64,000 bases of DNA from Pseudocercospora fijiensis CIRAD86 (taxonomy: Eukaryota > Ascomycota > Dothideomycetes > Mycosphaerellales > Mycosphaerellaceae). A program made the position numbers and the translations under genes. The notes under the pieces were generated by a model, which was not told the origin of the DNA, searched no databases, and saw only the letters and a list, made by a program, of their open reading frames with translations. Every line of letters begins with the position of its first letter. Within the stretch, counting starts at the first letter, position 1. Location: contig NW_006921535.1 in NCBI RefSeq assembly GCF_000340215.1, forward strand, positions 5,139,528 to 5,203,527, read 5' to 3'. Shown one piece after another: positions 1-10,110 of this stretch.

Positions 1-797
1 GCTGGATTGAAGAATCAGGACACGATCGAGCCAAGTCCACTGTCGCCACAGAATGCAGTCCGCACCTGTCGAGTATTCGAACGCCAAGGTGATCACCCAT
101 CGCGTTATCCTTGCAGTGTATTTTCAGGGCTGACTCAATGAAGTCCAGACTTGCTTCAGGACTACGTGAGTCTTTCCGAGCTGGCACAACCCTACAGAAC
201 CGTAGGCCAGAGCAGCAAGCACGAGCTGAAGCCTGAGCGCTTCGCCTCCCTTGATGTATCGCCTTGTCGGGAGTGGATGACAGTCGCTCTGCATTGTGTC
301 ACTCGTCCCTGAAAACAGATCCCGAAGGCCGACTCATCTGCATCTTGGGTATAACCTCAGGCGACAACTTGAGCGCCAAAATGTGTGATGAGCTCAACGT
401 CCATGCTCTTGATTCGAATGCGTATTGTGGTGACCCGCGTCCAATGCTCGGGACGCTTCGAGATCTTTTGACAGCGATTCGTCCTGACGCATTTTCGTGG
501 ATACTTGCAGACGGCAAGGATGCTTGAGATTGACACGGGTGAGCTGTGCCGAGTATTGGTGTTTTCGATGGTGTCGTCGACTACGTTGATCCCAGCACGG
601 ACTGTTGGTATGCGAGGGAAGGCATCGTGAGGAGGACCTCAATGGCTCAAAGCATTGTATGGAAGAAGTCGTAGCTAATCTTCGGTGACGGATTCGGCGG
701 CGGACATCTCGGAGGCTGCGAACCGGTACGGCGTACCAATGCGGCTACCTCATCACTTGCAAGTCTCCCAGACTGATTATTCACTCGCCGACAATCC
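1..797. other. Unassigned flank of ordinary base composition
   Basis: This stretch has normal CpA and TpG content, so it has not been RIP-mutated. Short open frames exist (for example 264-527 on the plus strand, opening with TTG), but none shows a recognisable motif, a strong start or splice-site support. It is probably intergenic sequence or the edge of a gene lying outside the window. Confidence 0.4.
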
Positions 798-1475
798 GTG
801 ACATGTGAGCGACGTTCCAGTAGGCGTTGTGATGATGTTCGAAAGCAAGAAGAGCACGCCATCTGCAACTTCTCCACTTCCACTTCGGCCGGAACTTCTG
901 CCGAGAACTTGACATCCTACATCGGCCAAGGACAACATGATTTCCCAAACGTCTTCTCGCAGCCAGGACAAGCGAGACTCAGTAACAATCAGAGGCATTG
1001 GGTAGAGAAGATGGTAGTCGTGAATGGCAAAGCTGTCCCAAACGGACTTCACTCACCACGCGCAGCCAGCACGCCAAGAGATATCCATCGCCACATTGAC
1101 GCTGCACAGAACGACGTAAACCAAACACAACAAGACGAGCTTCGGAACAAATCTAGTCAATCATTCCCGAACGGCGTTCCAACAACTCCAACTTCCCATC
1201 ATGCTGATCACCAGGCACAGAACAGCGTCGCCTTCGCCGTCGCCGAACGAGATGTTGGCGGTAAAGCGAAGCAAGCCCAATGGACGGAATTGGGACGGAA
1301 ATGGGTGAAAGCCGAGTCCGCTGGCAAGATCGGTCAATCTGCAGATTATTCGATGAATGGAGTGAATAATCGCAGACAAGCCCAAAGGACAGAGCTTGGC
1401 ACGCCTCCAACAACAGAAACATCTGATCAGAATGACGAGAAAAAAACGAACGGATTGCATGCAACGAATTCTGGC
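798..1475 (+). other. Open frame with QAQxTELG repeats upstream of the monooxygenase
   Basis: One reading frame stays open from 798 (GTG, no good ATG) into the monooxygenase frame. The translation is polar and low in complexity, rich in Gln, Ser, Asn and Thr. It carries an imperfect repeat, QAQ-W/R/S-TELG, with units near 1,271, 1,376 and 1,487; the third lies just inside the following gene entry. The monooxygenase family normally starts only a few residues before its KK-x-LILNAF motif, so this is unlikely to belong to the enzyme. It could be an unannotated exon, a leader region, or non-coding sequence that happens to be open. No function is recognised. Confidence 0.25.
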
Positions 1476-3036
1476 ATGAAGCAAGCACAAAGCACAGAAC
1501 TCGGACGATCGACCGCAATCCCGCAGCCTGTCGAGAGCACTCATCTTCTTCCAAACCCCTCCTCCCCCAAACCCAAGAAGCATCTCATCCTCAACGCCTT
1601 CGTAGAAATGTGTTCCGCCACCAATCCCCGGGCCTCTGGCGTCACCCATCCGACAAATCCTCAAATTTCAACACCCTCTCCCACTGGACCTCACTCGCCC
1701 AACTGCTCGAACGCGGAAACTTCCAAGGAATCTTCATCGCCGACGTGCTGGGTGCCTACGACGTGTACGGGGGACCCAGAAATCTGGCCCCCGCAATCAG
1801 AAGCGGTGCACAATGGCCTGTCACACGAACCTTTGAGTATAGTCCCCGCCATGGCCGCCGTGACGTCTTCGATAGGATTCGGCGTCACGATATCTACGAG
1901 TTATGAACAACCCTATCCATTTAGCACGAAGATTGTCGACGGTTGATCACTTGACAAACGGACGTGTAGGGTGGAACATCGTCACGGGATATTTGGATTC
2001 CGCGGCGAGGAATCTTTCGAATGGGGATCAGAAGGGTCACGATGAGAGGTATGAAATTGCCGAAGAGTTTGTGGAAGTTGTGTATAAATTGTGGAATTCC
2101 AGTTGGAGGAGTGATGCGGTGAAACTCGAGAGGGAAAAAGCAGGGGTGTATACGGATCCGACACTTGTCCGGGAGATTGGTCATGAAGGGAAGTTTTTCA
2201 ACGTTCCCGGACCGCATTTTTGTGCGCCTTCGCCGCAGAGGACGCCGGTGATTATGCAGGCGGGGACGAGTCGCGCGGGGAGGAAATTTGCGGCGCGGCA
2301 TGCTGAGGTGATTTTCGTGTCGGCGCACAGTCCGGGTAGTGTGGTGGATTCGGTCAAGGGGATACGCGCTGAGGCGGAGAGGAGAGGAAGGGATTCGAGG
2401 AATCTGAAGGTGTTGGCGAAGTTTTGTCCCGTGCTGGGGAGGACGCAGGAGGAGGCTGAGGCGAAGTATCGGGATTATATGCAGTATGGGAGCTATGAAG
2501 GGGCTTTGGCGTTGTTTGGGGGGTGGACGGGGGTTGATATGGCTCCGTATGGGGATGATGAGGAGTTGAGGTATGTTGAGAGTAATGCGATACGGTCTTC
2601 TATCGAAGGGCTTTTGAAGACTGCTCCGGATGTTAATGGGGGGAAGTGGACGAAGAAGACTCTTGCTGAGCATATCATGGTTGGGGGATATGGCGCGACT
2701 TGTGTTGGGACGCCGGAGAAGGTTGCTGATGAGATGGAGCGTTGGGTGCGAGATGGAGATGTTGATGGGTTCAATATCGTGAGTCTGATGGGGATCTCAG
2801 CGTATGGTCCCTCTCTTACTGACTGATTTCTCCAGGCGTACGCGCTTATGCCTCAGACGTTTGAAGATGTGATCGAGCTGCTGATTCCAGAACTGCGGAA
2901 GCGAGGTCTATTCTGGGACGGATATTGCGTGCCTGGTGGAACGTATAGAGAGAACTTGTATGGAACAGCAGGCCAGCGAGAGCCACTTCCAGACCATCCC
3001 GCCGCGGAGATGATATGGAGGCCGACGGAGCTTTAG
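1476..3036 (+). pseudogene. NtaA/SnaA/DszA-family FMN-dependent monooxygenase, three frameshifts
   Basis: Members are flavin-dependent monooxygenases of the bacterial-luciferase fold that use FMNH2 supplied by a separate reductase. Homology starts at about 1,575 (HLILNAFVEMCS) and runs in order through QSPGLWRHP, GIFIADVLGAYDVYGG, LAPAI..GAQWPV, EPLSIVPAMAAVT, IGFGVT and ARRLSTVDHLTNGRVGWNIV, then to RGLFWDGYCVPGGTYRENLYG at the C-terminus, so the family's full length is represented. The frame changes three times: one base missing near 1,618, one extra at 1,823-1,826, one extra near 1,917. A 57-bp intron (2,779-2,835) joins the last exon in phase 0, ending at TAG 3,034-3,036. ATG 1,476 is the nearest in-frame upstream start and is uncertain. 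Base composition is normal, so the shifts are not RIP. They mean either a young pseudogene or indel errors in the assembly. Confidence 0.85.
2779..2835 (+). other. Spliceosomal intron of the monooxygenase gene
   Basis: The donor is GTGAGT at 2,779, the branch-site match CTGAC lies at 2,819-2,823, and the acceptor is CAG at 2,833-2,835. Reading through it gives an in-frame TGA at 2,824. Removing it joins FNI to AYALMP in phase 0, as expected for the family. The splice signals are intact even though the exon upstream carries frameshifts. Confidence 0.88.
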
Positions 3037-3246
3037 CCTTTCGAAGGTTTGCGACACGGCAGTCAAGGACAGGACTGCACATTCCAAATCGGTCGGATTT
3101 CCAATGAATGGCAATGCGTTCAAAGGGGATGCTAGAGGTCGCATGGATTTCGAGGACATGCTCAGAAAGGATGACTTGATCGAAGCCGCATCGATGCAGC
3201 TCGGTTGAATAATGCTGTGAGACTAGCAGGCTTATCGTTTTTAAAG

Positions 3247-3511
3247 TACAGGACGATTAAGCGAGATGGNNNNNNNNNNNNNNNNNNNNNNNNNNNNNNN
3301 NNNNNNNNNNNNNNNNNNNNNNNNNNNNNNNNNNNNNNNNNNNNNNNNNNNNNNNNNNNNNNNNNNNNNAAAACGGAATCTAACTGGTCAGAGCTAGCGT
3401 ACTGCCTAAAGGAATTATCCGCACCTTTAAAAAGTCTACGTCTAGCGTTTTCAAGCTAGCTACCGCTTACGGGGATCACCCCCGTCCGCCATCTCGCTTA
3501 ATCGTACTGTA
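3247..3511. mobile_element. Tc1/mariner-type element or MITE, interior partly unsequenced
   Basis: A 21-bp terminal inverted repeat lies at 3,249-3,269 (starts CAGGACGATTAAGCGAG) and 3,489-3,509 (inverted, reads CAGTACGATTAAGCGAG), with 20 of 21 positions identical. Both ends are flanked by TA (3,247-3,248 and 3,510-3,511), the target duplication of Tc1/mariner elements. The left half of the interior is a 100-N gap, so the true length and any transposase are unknown. The remaining interior (3,370-3,488) codes for nothing recognisable. Confidence 0.75.
3270..3369. other. Assembly gap (100 N)
   Basis: Exactly 100 N, the usual placeholder for a gap of unknown size. It begins directly after the left inverted repeat of the Tc1/mariner-type element, so the gap was probably caused by collapse of this repeated element. 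Confidence 0.98.
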
Positions 3512-4193
3512 TGTCTCTCCGGCATGTGACTTCGGCAGGCATTCTCGAAGGCATGGCGATGTTGCATGTAGAACAGTCCGAGCTCGCCTTCCATCCAAGC
3601 GGGGAGGGTTTGCAGTACCCCAATTTGTACACTAATTTAGCTGGTTCCAGGGCACTTTGCAGGGTCGTACGGAACCCTCGAGGTGCGCTGGAGCTACCTC
3701 AAATTTACTTTATAGGTTGATCTACTCGCACCGATTGAAAAGATATGGCTAGACCCGGAAGGCAGCTCGAAGGGTAGCAAAGGAACGGAACCTAGTGCTG
3801 AGGGCACTATGGCTTTCGAGAAGCTGGCAATGGCCTGTCGACAGGTTAATCTAGACAATGAATGTAAGCCGCCATTGGTCTTCTTGCAAAGCTAAATGCT
3901 AGCTGCATGGTCATATCATCAGCTTTGCTACTGCCGGCGCTGCCCCGGTGGGTTGACTCGCGGGAATCCAGTCGGCTCGTACTATGTGTAAGCAGGTTGA
4001 TAGTGCAAGGCCCTGCAGGCTAATGCTCTGTCTCGCGCGATGGCCTGCCCCCAGCCCTCTCCAAGCAAGAGCCGTCAGCCCGCAAGAGATGAGATCAGGG
4101 CATCCATGTCGAGGGAAAAGAGTTTGTGGTGCCAATGGAATGTGTGAGACAGCCTGTAATTATTAGAAGACAGGACAGCGGAAGTATGGGTAG
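3512..4193. other. Unassigned stretch between two transposon remnants
   Basis: Base composition is close to normal. Short open frames occur (for example from ATG 3,511 to 3,720) but show no recognisable domain. The last 100 bases may be the decayed N-terminal half of the DD34E transposase that follows. No RNA gene or regulatory motif is evident. Confidence 0.4.
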
Positions 4194-4523
4194 AGTCCGA
4201 AGGGGGTTGACTGCCACGACGTGGCCTTTGCGCAGCGCGAAAAGAGGTGGTCAATATTGCCGGCTTTCACGATCAATTGGTACCTGCCTTGCACTCCTGT
4301 CTATCAAGGCTCCGTTAAAAAGGAGATATTCTTTCGCTGGCTTGCAGACGATGTATTGCCGCTGCTTGACGGAGGTCCGCAGATGATCTTTGTTATGGAC
4401 AATTGTTTAATCCATCACGGCGCGAATATAGTGCGCCTGATCCTGGAAGCTGGCCCCCGGATTGAGTACCTGCCGCCGTATTCGCCTAATCCGAACCCTA
4501 TTGAACAGACCTTTAAAGTTTAA
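4194..4523 (+). pseudogene. Tc1/IS630-type transposase fragment (DDE_3, DD34E)
   Basis: This is the C-terminal half of a cut-and-paste transposase catalytic domain. It reads SPKGVDCHDVAF at the start, then RWSILPAF, VYQGSV, FVMDNCLIHHG and YLPPYSPNPNPIE. The Asp of MDN and the Glu of PIE are separated by 34 residues, the Tc1-like DD34E spacing. The first catalytic Asp and the DNA-binding domain are missing. After IEQTF the frame breaks; a shifted frame near 4,549 still reads RHIR, so a frameshift rather than a true end is likely. It is much less RIP-damaged than the sequence beyond 5.3 kb, suggesting a separate history. Whether it belonged to the element at 3,247-3,511 cannot be decided. Confidence 0.8.
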
Positions 4524-4887
4524 TATTCTGAAGAAGTTTATTAAAATAAGCGGCATATTCGTTTCCGTATCCTTGTCGCAAGCTCCTCGAACACTCCGAC
4601 TCCGGCCTAAAAATAGTAGGCTTCGCTCGGATAAGAACGCTAGTCGAGAGCCAAGCGTTCGAGGTAATTAGAAATAGAAGTTTGTCCTAGTCTATGTCCG
4701 GTCTATATATTAGGACGATAGAACTTCTCCTTACATCGCTTGTAGCTACGAAACATTCATCCAATCCGAATAGCTAGCATCTCCTACATTTTATCCTTTT
4801 TATCTACAAGCTGTTGTAGGTAGCTACACCGCCGCTATACAAACCAGGCTATTGCAAACACTAATACTCTGAAAGGACTTTCCGAAA
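4524..4887 (+). promoter_or_regulatory. Transposase tail and presumed promoter of the secreted-protein gene
   Basis: The first part is decayed transposase sequence. TATA-like strings lie near 4,700 (CTATATATTAG) and 4,835 (CTATACAAAC). The start context of the next gene, CCGAAAATGC, has A at -3 and is a good fungal initiation context. No specific transcription-factor site can be claimed. The presumed promoter therefore borders or overlaps transposon-derived sequence. Confidence 0.35.
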
Positions 4888-5286
4888 ATGCTTGTACCAC
4901 AACTCGCTACGTTTACTCTTCTCGCAAGCACTGTGCTCGCGGGAAAGGGATGCAGGAGATGCGACTGTCACGTTTCTCTAAGATCATGGATAAACCAGTA
5001 CGATGCGGATGAGGCAGCAGGGTCTGCGCGTCAGTGGGTTCAACGTCTGGTAGCGAATGGCGACTTTGAGCAATTCCAAATGAGTGCGGCGCCAAGTGCG
5101 AAATGCACTTCGCAGAAATGCGACTACTGGCAAGCCTGGTTTAAGGCATGGAGGCTCTGTGCTAATGGCAGTAGCTACTCTTGCTCATCAGGCGCATGGG
5201 GTACCCTACGGTACACGATCGACTGTTCCAATTGCGAATCTGTGGGGTGCGGGGGCGATTGCACAACTGATTGTAGGGTTTTCTAA
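4888..5286 (+). CDS. Small secreted cysteine-rich protein, candidate effector
   Basis: A single-exon ORF of 132 codons from ATG 4,888 to TAA 5,284-5,286. Residues 1-18 form a signal peptide (hydrophobic core FTLLASTVLA, cleavage predicted before GKG). The mature part of about 114 residues has 12 cysteines: a CRRCDC cluster at its N-terminus and a dense C-terminal cluster (DCSNC, GCGGDC, TTDC). An even cysteine number, small size, secretion and position at the edge of a RIP-mutated transposon block are typical of fungal effectors; I recognise no named family. It carries no RIP stops. Codons 130-132 (Arg-Val-Phe) and the stop are supplied by the MULE transposon that starts at 5,275. In the downstream copy of the duplicated target site a TAG follows directly after the Cys-129 codon, so the undisturbed allele probably ended there. 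Its 3' UTR and terminator have been displaced. Confidence 0.72.
   Translation: MLVPQLATFTLLASTVLAGKGCRRCDCHVSLRSWINQYDADEAAGSARQWVQRLVANGDFEQFQMSAAPSAKCTSQKCDYWQAWFKAWRLCANGSSYSCSSGAWGTLRYTIDCSNCESVGCGGDCTTDCRVF
5267..5274. repeat. Left target-site duplication of the MULE (CTGATTGT)
   Basis: CTGATTGT here is repeated exactly at 8,547-8,554. Eight bases (nine if one mismatch is allowed) fits Mutator-like elements. This copy lies inside the coding sequence of the secreted-protein gene, over codons 127-129. Confidence 0.85.
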
Positions 5287-5429
5287 ATGGCGGTCGGAAA
5301 AATTCTAGATGGCGGTTTCACGCTTTGGGACTTTAGTTAGGAATTAGTTAGTAATCTTCCTAGCAACGCGAATTTACATACTACACACGCGCAAACCAGT
5401 CCCAATCTACTCCTAATACATATATCGCT

Positions 5430-8140
5430 ATAATAGCGACCGCTAAGGCTACTACGCCTTATAGTACTACCGCCGAATATAAAGACGCGCTTCTCGACCT
5501 GCAAATAGCCGCTATAGGCGCTAAAGGCGCTAAAGGCGCTAATAAAGGCGCTAATAAAGGCGCTAACGGTAAGGATAGTATTATAGGCGCTAAAGGCGCT
5601 AAAGGCGCTAAAGGCGAGTACTATAAAGGCGAAGATCCGGACCTACGCGTAGTAAGCGGAATATAGTACTAGGATATCCCTAATCTAGAGGTTCTCGAAT
5701 ACAGCTCGTACGCCGAGTGTTATAAGGCCTTAATAGCGTTTAGCGAGCGTAATAGCTTCGTTATCTATCGAGATAGCGGCGTTAAGCGTAATAGCGAGAA
5801 CCTCGAGATATCTATACTATTAAAGTATTAGAAGGGCTTTAGAAAGAGCAGGTTAAAGGCGGCGGCGGCGGAAGAAGCGAGGCGTTCTATATACCTTAGT
5901 AACTGTCTATTCTCGGTAATATTAAAGGCTATAGATAAGTTAGACCTAGCTAGAAAGTAGACATTTAGTTTTAGCAAGAATCCTTAGTATAACTACCCTT
6001 TAGTCGACTTAAGCGGCCTTGCATTCTATTAACGTAGATATAGAGGTATTAAGGTTAGCGAATTCCTTACTAACTGTCGCCGTTGCGCTATATTACCGAA
6101 ACAGACTCTCGCTCTTGCTTTTAAGCAGTTTGTACTAAAGGAAGCTAATGCGCTAGCAACTAGACCGATTGTAAAGGATATCTATAATAAATAGGCGAAG
6201 ATAAGAGCTAAGGACCTTTAAGGAGCTATACTAATCGAGAAGGTACTAGAAATACTATAACAGGACGGCTACTAGTTCAAATACGAGAAGGATAAGGAAG
6301 ACAGGCTTATATAGCTCTTCTTTATTAACCCGGAAATAGCGAAGATATATTAGGAGTTAGGTTACGCCCTTGTTATCGATATAATATACAAAACTAACCT
6401 CTATAAGCTGCCTCTTTATACTATCTACTTTATTACTTCTATAGGCCAAACTCTACCTCTTAGCTATTGTTTAATGCTTAGTAAGAAGGAGACTAACTAT
6501 CGCTTCGTCTATAGCTGTTTAGACCTCGCATTCGATAAACTCTAGCTTAATAAGCCCTCTATCCTCTTCTACGATAGGTATAGAGCCGAGATTAACGCAA
6601 TTAATAGTATCTTTCCTTAGGTTCTAGCTATGCTCTATATATAGTATATAAATACTAATGTCGAGGCGTATATAATAGACAAGCTTAGTAGGAAGTATGT
6701 TAGCGGCCGCTATATTCTAGACGACTAGGCTAAGGACTTCTTAGTTAGTTATTGTCGCTATATTAACGTAGCGAGCGAGGTAGAGTTTAATATAGCTTGT
6801 TAGGAGTTAAAGGACCAGAATGCGACTTCTTAGTAGCAGGATATAGTTAAATATCTCGAAGATTAGTAGTAGCCTTATAAAGAGAAGTGTATTAAAGCCT
6901 AGGTCGATAAACACCTTTATTACGGCTTCTTAACAACCTCTCCTATAGAGTCCGGATACGCTAGTTTGAAGGGCTAGTTATAGAGCGCTCGTAACGACGT
7001 CTATACCCTTATTTAGAAGATAGCTATCTACTTCCTCTCGTATACTAGGCGATACTAATATAAGAAGGCGGAGGCACTAAATAAGACGTCTATAGCCTTT
7101 GTAGATAAGCCAATCCTTTAGAGTCTAAAGAACAATATTACTAACCGAGGGTTAAGCCTCTTCTAGCAGTAGAGGCAACGCTTGCTTAGTAAGCTTGATT
7201 AGAAGGCTAATAACCCTAAGTACTAGGTATCGACTTGTTCTTATTACTTCCAGCGTACAATAGGTATACCTTGCAGTTACGAGATAGCGCTATTTATTAA
7301 TAAACGAGTCCTTCTATAACTAGACCTATTCGACAGGTTCTACTACAAACTAGGCGCTTAGCGGTATATAGAAGGTAATAGGCAACGCCTCTTCGAGCCT
7401 TAAATACGCTATTATAAGCAACAGTTGCGCGCTTAGTTATTATACGCCGCTAATACTAGCGAATACGGCACTTAACGTAACCCTTCGAGGTTTGAATATA
7501 TAGAAGCCGCCGCCGCCGCCGCCGTAGGAGTAGAAGGCCTATCGTCTACTTAACTCGCACGCCGCAATAGCGACGTTGTCCGTCTAATCTAGTTAAATGC
7601 GCCTTCTTAAGCGACTTAGAAGAAGCTAAAGGGTTGTAGTTACTAGCTATTAAAGAACCGCTATTATAGTAGTACTAGTTGCGGCTGTAAGAAGGGCAAG
7701 TTAGGTTCTAATAGATACTGCACCTTCTATTGCTACGGAGACACAGTCTATAACAATATAGATCTAGCGACGGTAAGGCTAATATAACAACTAGCCGCTA
7801 CTAAACAACTAGCCGCTCCTAAGGAAGATAGACTCGATAAGCTATAGAAGATAGTAGACGCCCTTCTATAATAGCAAGCGCAACAAGGCTTCGTTGCTAA
7901 CTAACTTCTTTACTACCCGCCTTAGCAGCCGTACTAAGCGATGCCTCCGCCCTCCTTACCTGCTTCTATATACCAAGTTTCGCACTATGTTAGAGGCTAA
8001 TAGTAGGCGAGTTATATGCAGCCGTATAGAGCGTAGGGACCGAGAGGAAACCCGTAGAGCTACGAGAGGCTTTAGTATAGAGGAAACTATACTCTAGGAC
8101 ACCTATAAGGACTGCCTATAGCTCCTCCGCTAGCACCGGC
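5430..8140 (+). pseudogene. MULE transposase with SWIM zinc finger, many RIP stops
   Basis: Reading through TAG/TAA as RIP-altered Gln or Trp, the frame gives a MULE transposase: DIIYKTNLYKLPLYTIYF near 6,380 is the family's D-x-TYKTN-x-Y-x-LPL block, and PIESGYASLKG near 6,950 matches the block that follows the catalytic core (usually T-S-R-V-E-x-x-H-x-x-L-K). A Cys-rich CSYYFQRTIGIPCSYE near 7,240 is the SWIM-type zinc finger. An N-terminal stretch of Gly-Ala-Lys repeats (5,511-5,640) is unusual. The C-terminal part (7,880-8,000) is Pro- and Gln-rich. Stops are almost all TAG or TAA, so the copy is non-functional. Confidence 0.85.
5511..5640 (+). repeat. Collagen-like Gly-Ala-Lys coding repeat in the MULE
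   Basis: A 9-bp unit, GGCGCTAAA, with AAT or ATA variants, recurs about 12 times and translates as GAKGAKGANKGANKG. It is imperfect as a Gly-x-y collagen pattern. It lies in the same frame as the transposase, so it may be an N-terminal low-complexity region of that protein. Confidence 0.75.
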
Positions 8141-8546
8141 GTACGCACCAAATTTCTTAGGTAGATAGGGTGCTTAAGGAGGATTAGAAGGTAAGGAAAC
8201 TAGGTATCTACGAGCTAACAATCCTCCGCGGAGCTAGCAGCGTTAGCGGCCTCTATTTAGATACGAGAACGGCTCGAATTAATATTGAATTAGTAGAACT
8301 AATAAGCCGACTTTAGCTTCCCTTACCTAGTAGCTACTTAACTACACTACATTGTATTATCGTCAAATTGAATATATATCAAGATATTACCTTTCTTATC
8401 TTTAGCGCGCTTTGCTGTATATTAAAATACGTTGTAGTTGCTAAGATATAGCGGTGCGAAGGTGTTGTTATATAAAGCTAAAGTTTAGCTTACTAATTAG
8501 TAAAACCGCTATCTAGAATTTTTCCGACCGCTATTTAGAAAAACCC

Positions 8547-8554
8547 CTGATTGT
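8547..8554. repeat. Right target-site duplication of the MULE (CTGATTGT)
   Basis: Exact copy of 5,267-5,274. The next bases are TAG (8,555-8,557), which would be the original stop codon of the secreted-protein gene in the frame of this duplicated segment. Its last T is also the first base of the TTA that flanks the PIF/Harbinger-like terminus. Confidence 0.85.
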
Positions 8555-9185
8555 TAGGGCTTGTCCGGTTTCAAATGCGGTTCTAAGGGCAGGTAGATCT
8601 ACTGCCGCAGATTAGACCTATACTACGCCTAGCACTATCGGACCGGCTATTTCTTCTATAGATTGAAAAGACACTTATAAAGACCTTCCGCATATTGTTA
8701 TAGCGCACTTATCCGGTTGTAGCTGCAGTTGTACTTATAGAAATGTAACGAAGACTAAATACTAGCTATATAGCCGCCCTCGGGTCTACCCGAGTAGGGC
8801 TTAGCAAGCAGAATTTACGCTTCCCTAAGAATGCGACGAATTCTATTGTTTCTACTATTACGAACATTAATACTAATAATGTCTATATATATCATTATAC
8901 ACGCCGAAATTATAATAAGATTATGCGCTTCAATTTGCGCTAAAAATCAGCTCGATACGATACTTCCTTATTAAGAAACAAATCTAGCCGTCGCTATGCC
9001 CGACTTACTATCTCTACCCGAGCTTTAAGACTCCTAGTTCTCGTAGACTGCTACCTAAACTATACTATAAGACACACAAAGCACAGGATCTTAAGGGGTA
9101 GATAGTATATAGGCATTAGGAATACAAGACTATTAATCTAATACCGATAACGACGATAAGGACCTAGAAGACTAAGGCAGGCTCT

Positions 9186-10110
9186 AATAGACTATAAAGC
9201 TCGAAGAGACACTCCTAGAGGTTGTCGCTCTACAGATCGACCTTAATAGGTACCGTAATAGCAATCTAAGGCCTAAAGCAAGAGAAGAGATTATTAAGAC
9301 TGTTAGTAGAAGGGCAAGACGTCTAGTAACCTAGAAACAGTGCAAGACGAAGCTTAATGCCTATAAAGCGCTTTACGCTACCTTCGTAGCTCTCGAAGCC
9401 GAGTTAGGCTTCGGCATTAATTAAGAGACAGGCATTATCACTACGGACAGCTTCGTTTAGAAGGACTATCTAGCTAAGAAGACACACAAAGATACGAAGC
9501 CTTTAAGGGACAAGCCTATACTATACGTTGTCTTCTACCGGACAATATTTAGCAATAAGACTACTACTAGAAAGCTCTCGAAGGGCGGTGCCTCTGCTTC
9601 TAAGAAGCGACTTGCTACGAAGACAATAACAACTCCAACTGCTTAGAAGCTACGTAAGAAGCTAAAGTCCTTGCAATAAGAACAGCCTACTGTAACGATT
9701 AATAGTAACTCGGAAGCTAATAAAGAGAATAACCCTCTAAAGGACAAGGACAAGACAACCGACATACCGCTTTCTAGTAAGGCTCTACTAGCTCCTCAAG
9801 TTGCTAAGGGTTCTATTGCTAGAGGCAACAAAGGCGGCGCAATACGGCTTGCTAATGCTATTCGAGAAGGCTTCGTTGCAATAGTACCTAATATTCTAGT
9901 TAAGCTAGCTCTTAATAGCTTAAACGACTTCAATGTGTCTTATAAGCTCTATAGAGCCTATAGCAAGGCCTTCTACGACAAGAACTTCGGCGACTTCGAA
10001 GCTAGGTCCTTCTATAAGGGCACTCTAAGATATAGGCGTATATAGCTCCGTTAGATTGCCGCCGAGAGCGCTATAGAAGAAGATATTAAGTCCGAGATTA
10101 AGTAAGCGAG
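9186..10110 (+). pseudogene. Myb/SANT-like DNA-binding protein of a PIF/Harbinger element
   Basis: One frame reads KQCKTKLNAYKALYATFVAL, then ELGFGI, ETGIITTDSFV, KDYLAKKTHKDTKPLRDKP and FYRTIF. This is the layout of the Myb/SANT-like domain in which a trihelix is followed by a G-F-G-x-D/N-x-E-T-G-x-(I/V)-T-A-x-x-x-V-W-x-x-Y segment and a K-P-F-R-x-K-P motif. A Lys/Ser/Thr-rich C-terminal region follows. In PIF/Harbinger elements this protein works with the HARBI1-like nuclease. Stops are TAG or TAA from RIP. Its position 0.6 kb inside the left inverted repeat supports its assignment to that element. Confidence 0.65.

Larger units (their letters stand above)
5275..8546 (+). mobile_element. 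Mutator-like element (MULE), 3.27 kb, RIP-mutated
   Basis: Terminal inverted repeats of about 40 bp: the left end reads GGGTTTTCTAAATGGCGGTC and continues GGAAAAATTCTAGATGGCGG, while the right end read inverted is GGGTTTTTCTAAATAGCGGT followed by the same GGAAAAATTCTAGAT block. Differences include G-to-A changes of the RIP type. The perfect 8-bp duplication CTGATTGT flanks it. The interior encodes a MULE transposase with a SWIM zinc finger. It sits in the last codons of the secreted-protein gene and abuts a PIF/Harbinger-like terminus at 8,554. Confidence 0.88.

Noticed and set aside
264..527. An 87-codon ORF as a gene
   Set aside because: It opens with TTG, has no ATG near the start, no domain, and no splice or conservation evidence.
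5275..8546. hAT element, suggested at first by the 8-bp duplication
   Set aside because: The encoded transposase has the MULE D-x-TYKTN block and a SWIM finger and lacks hAT motifs.
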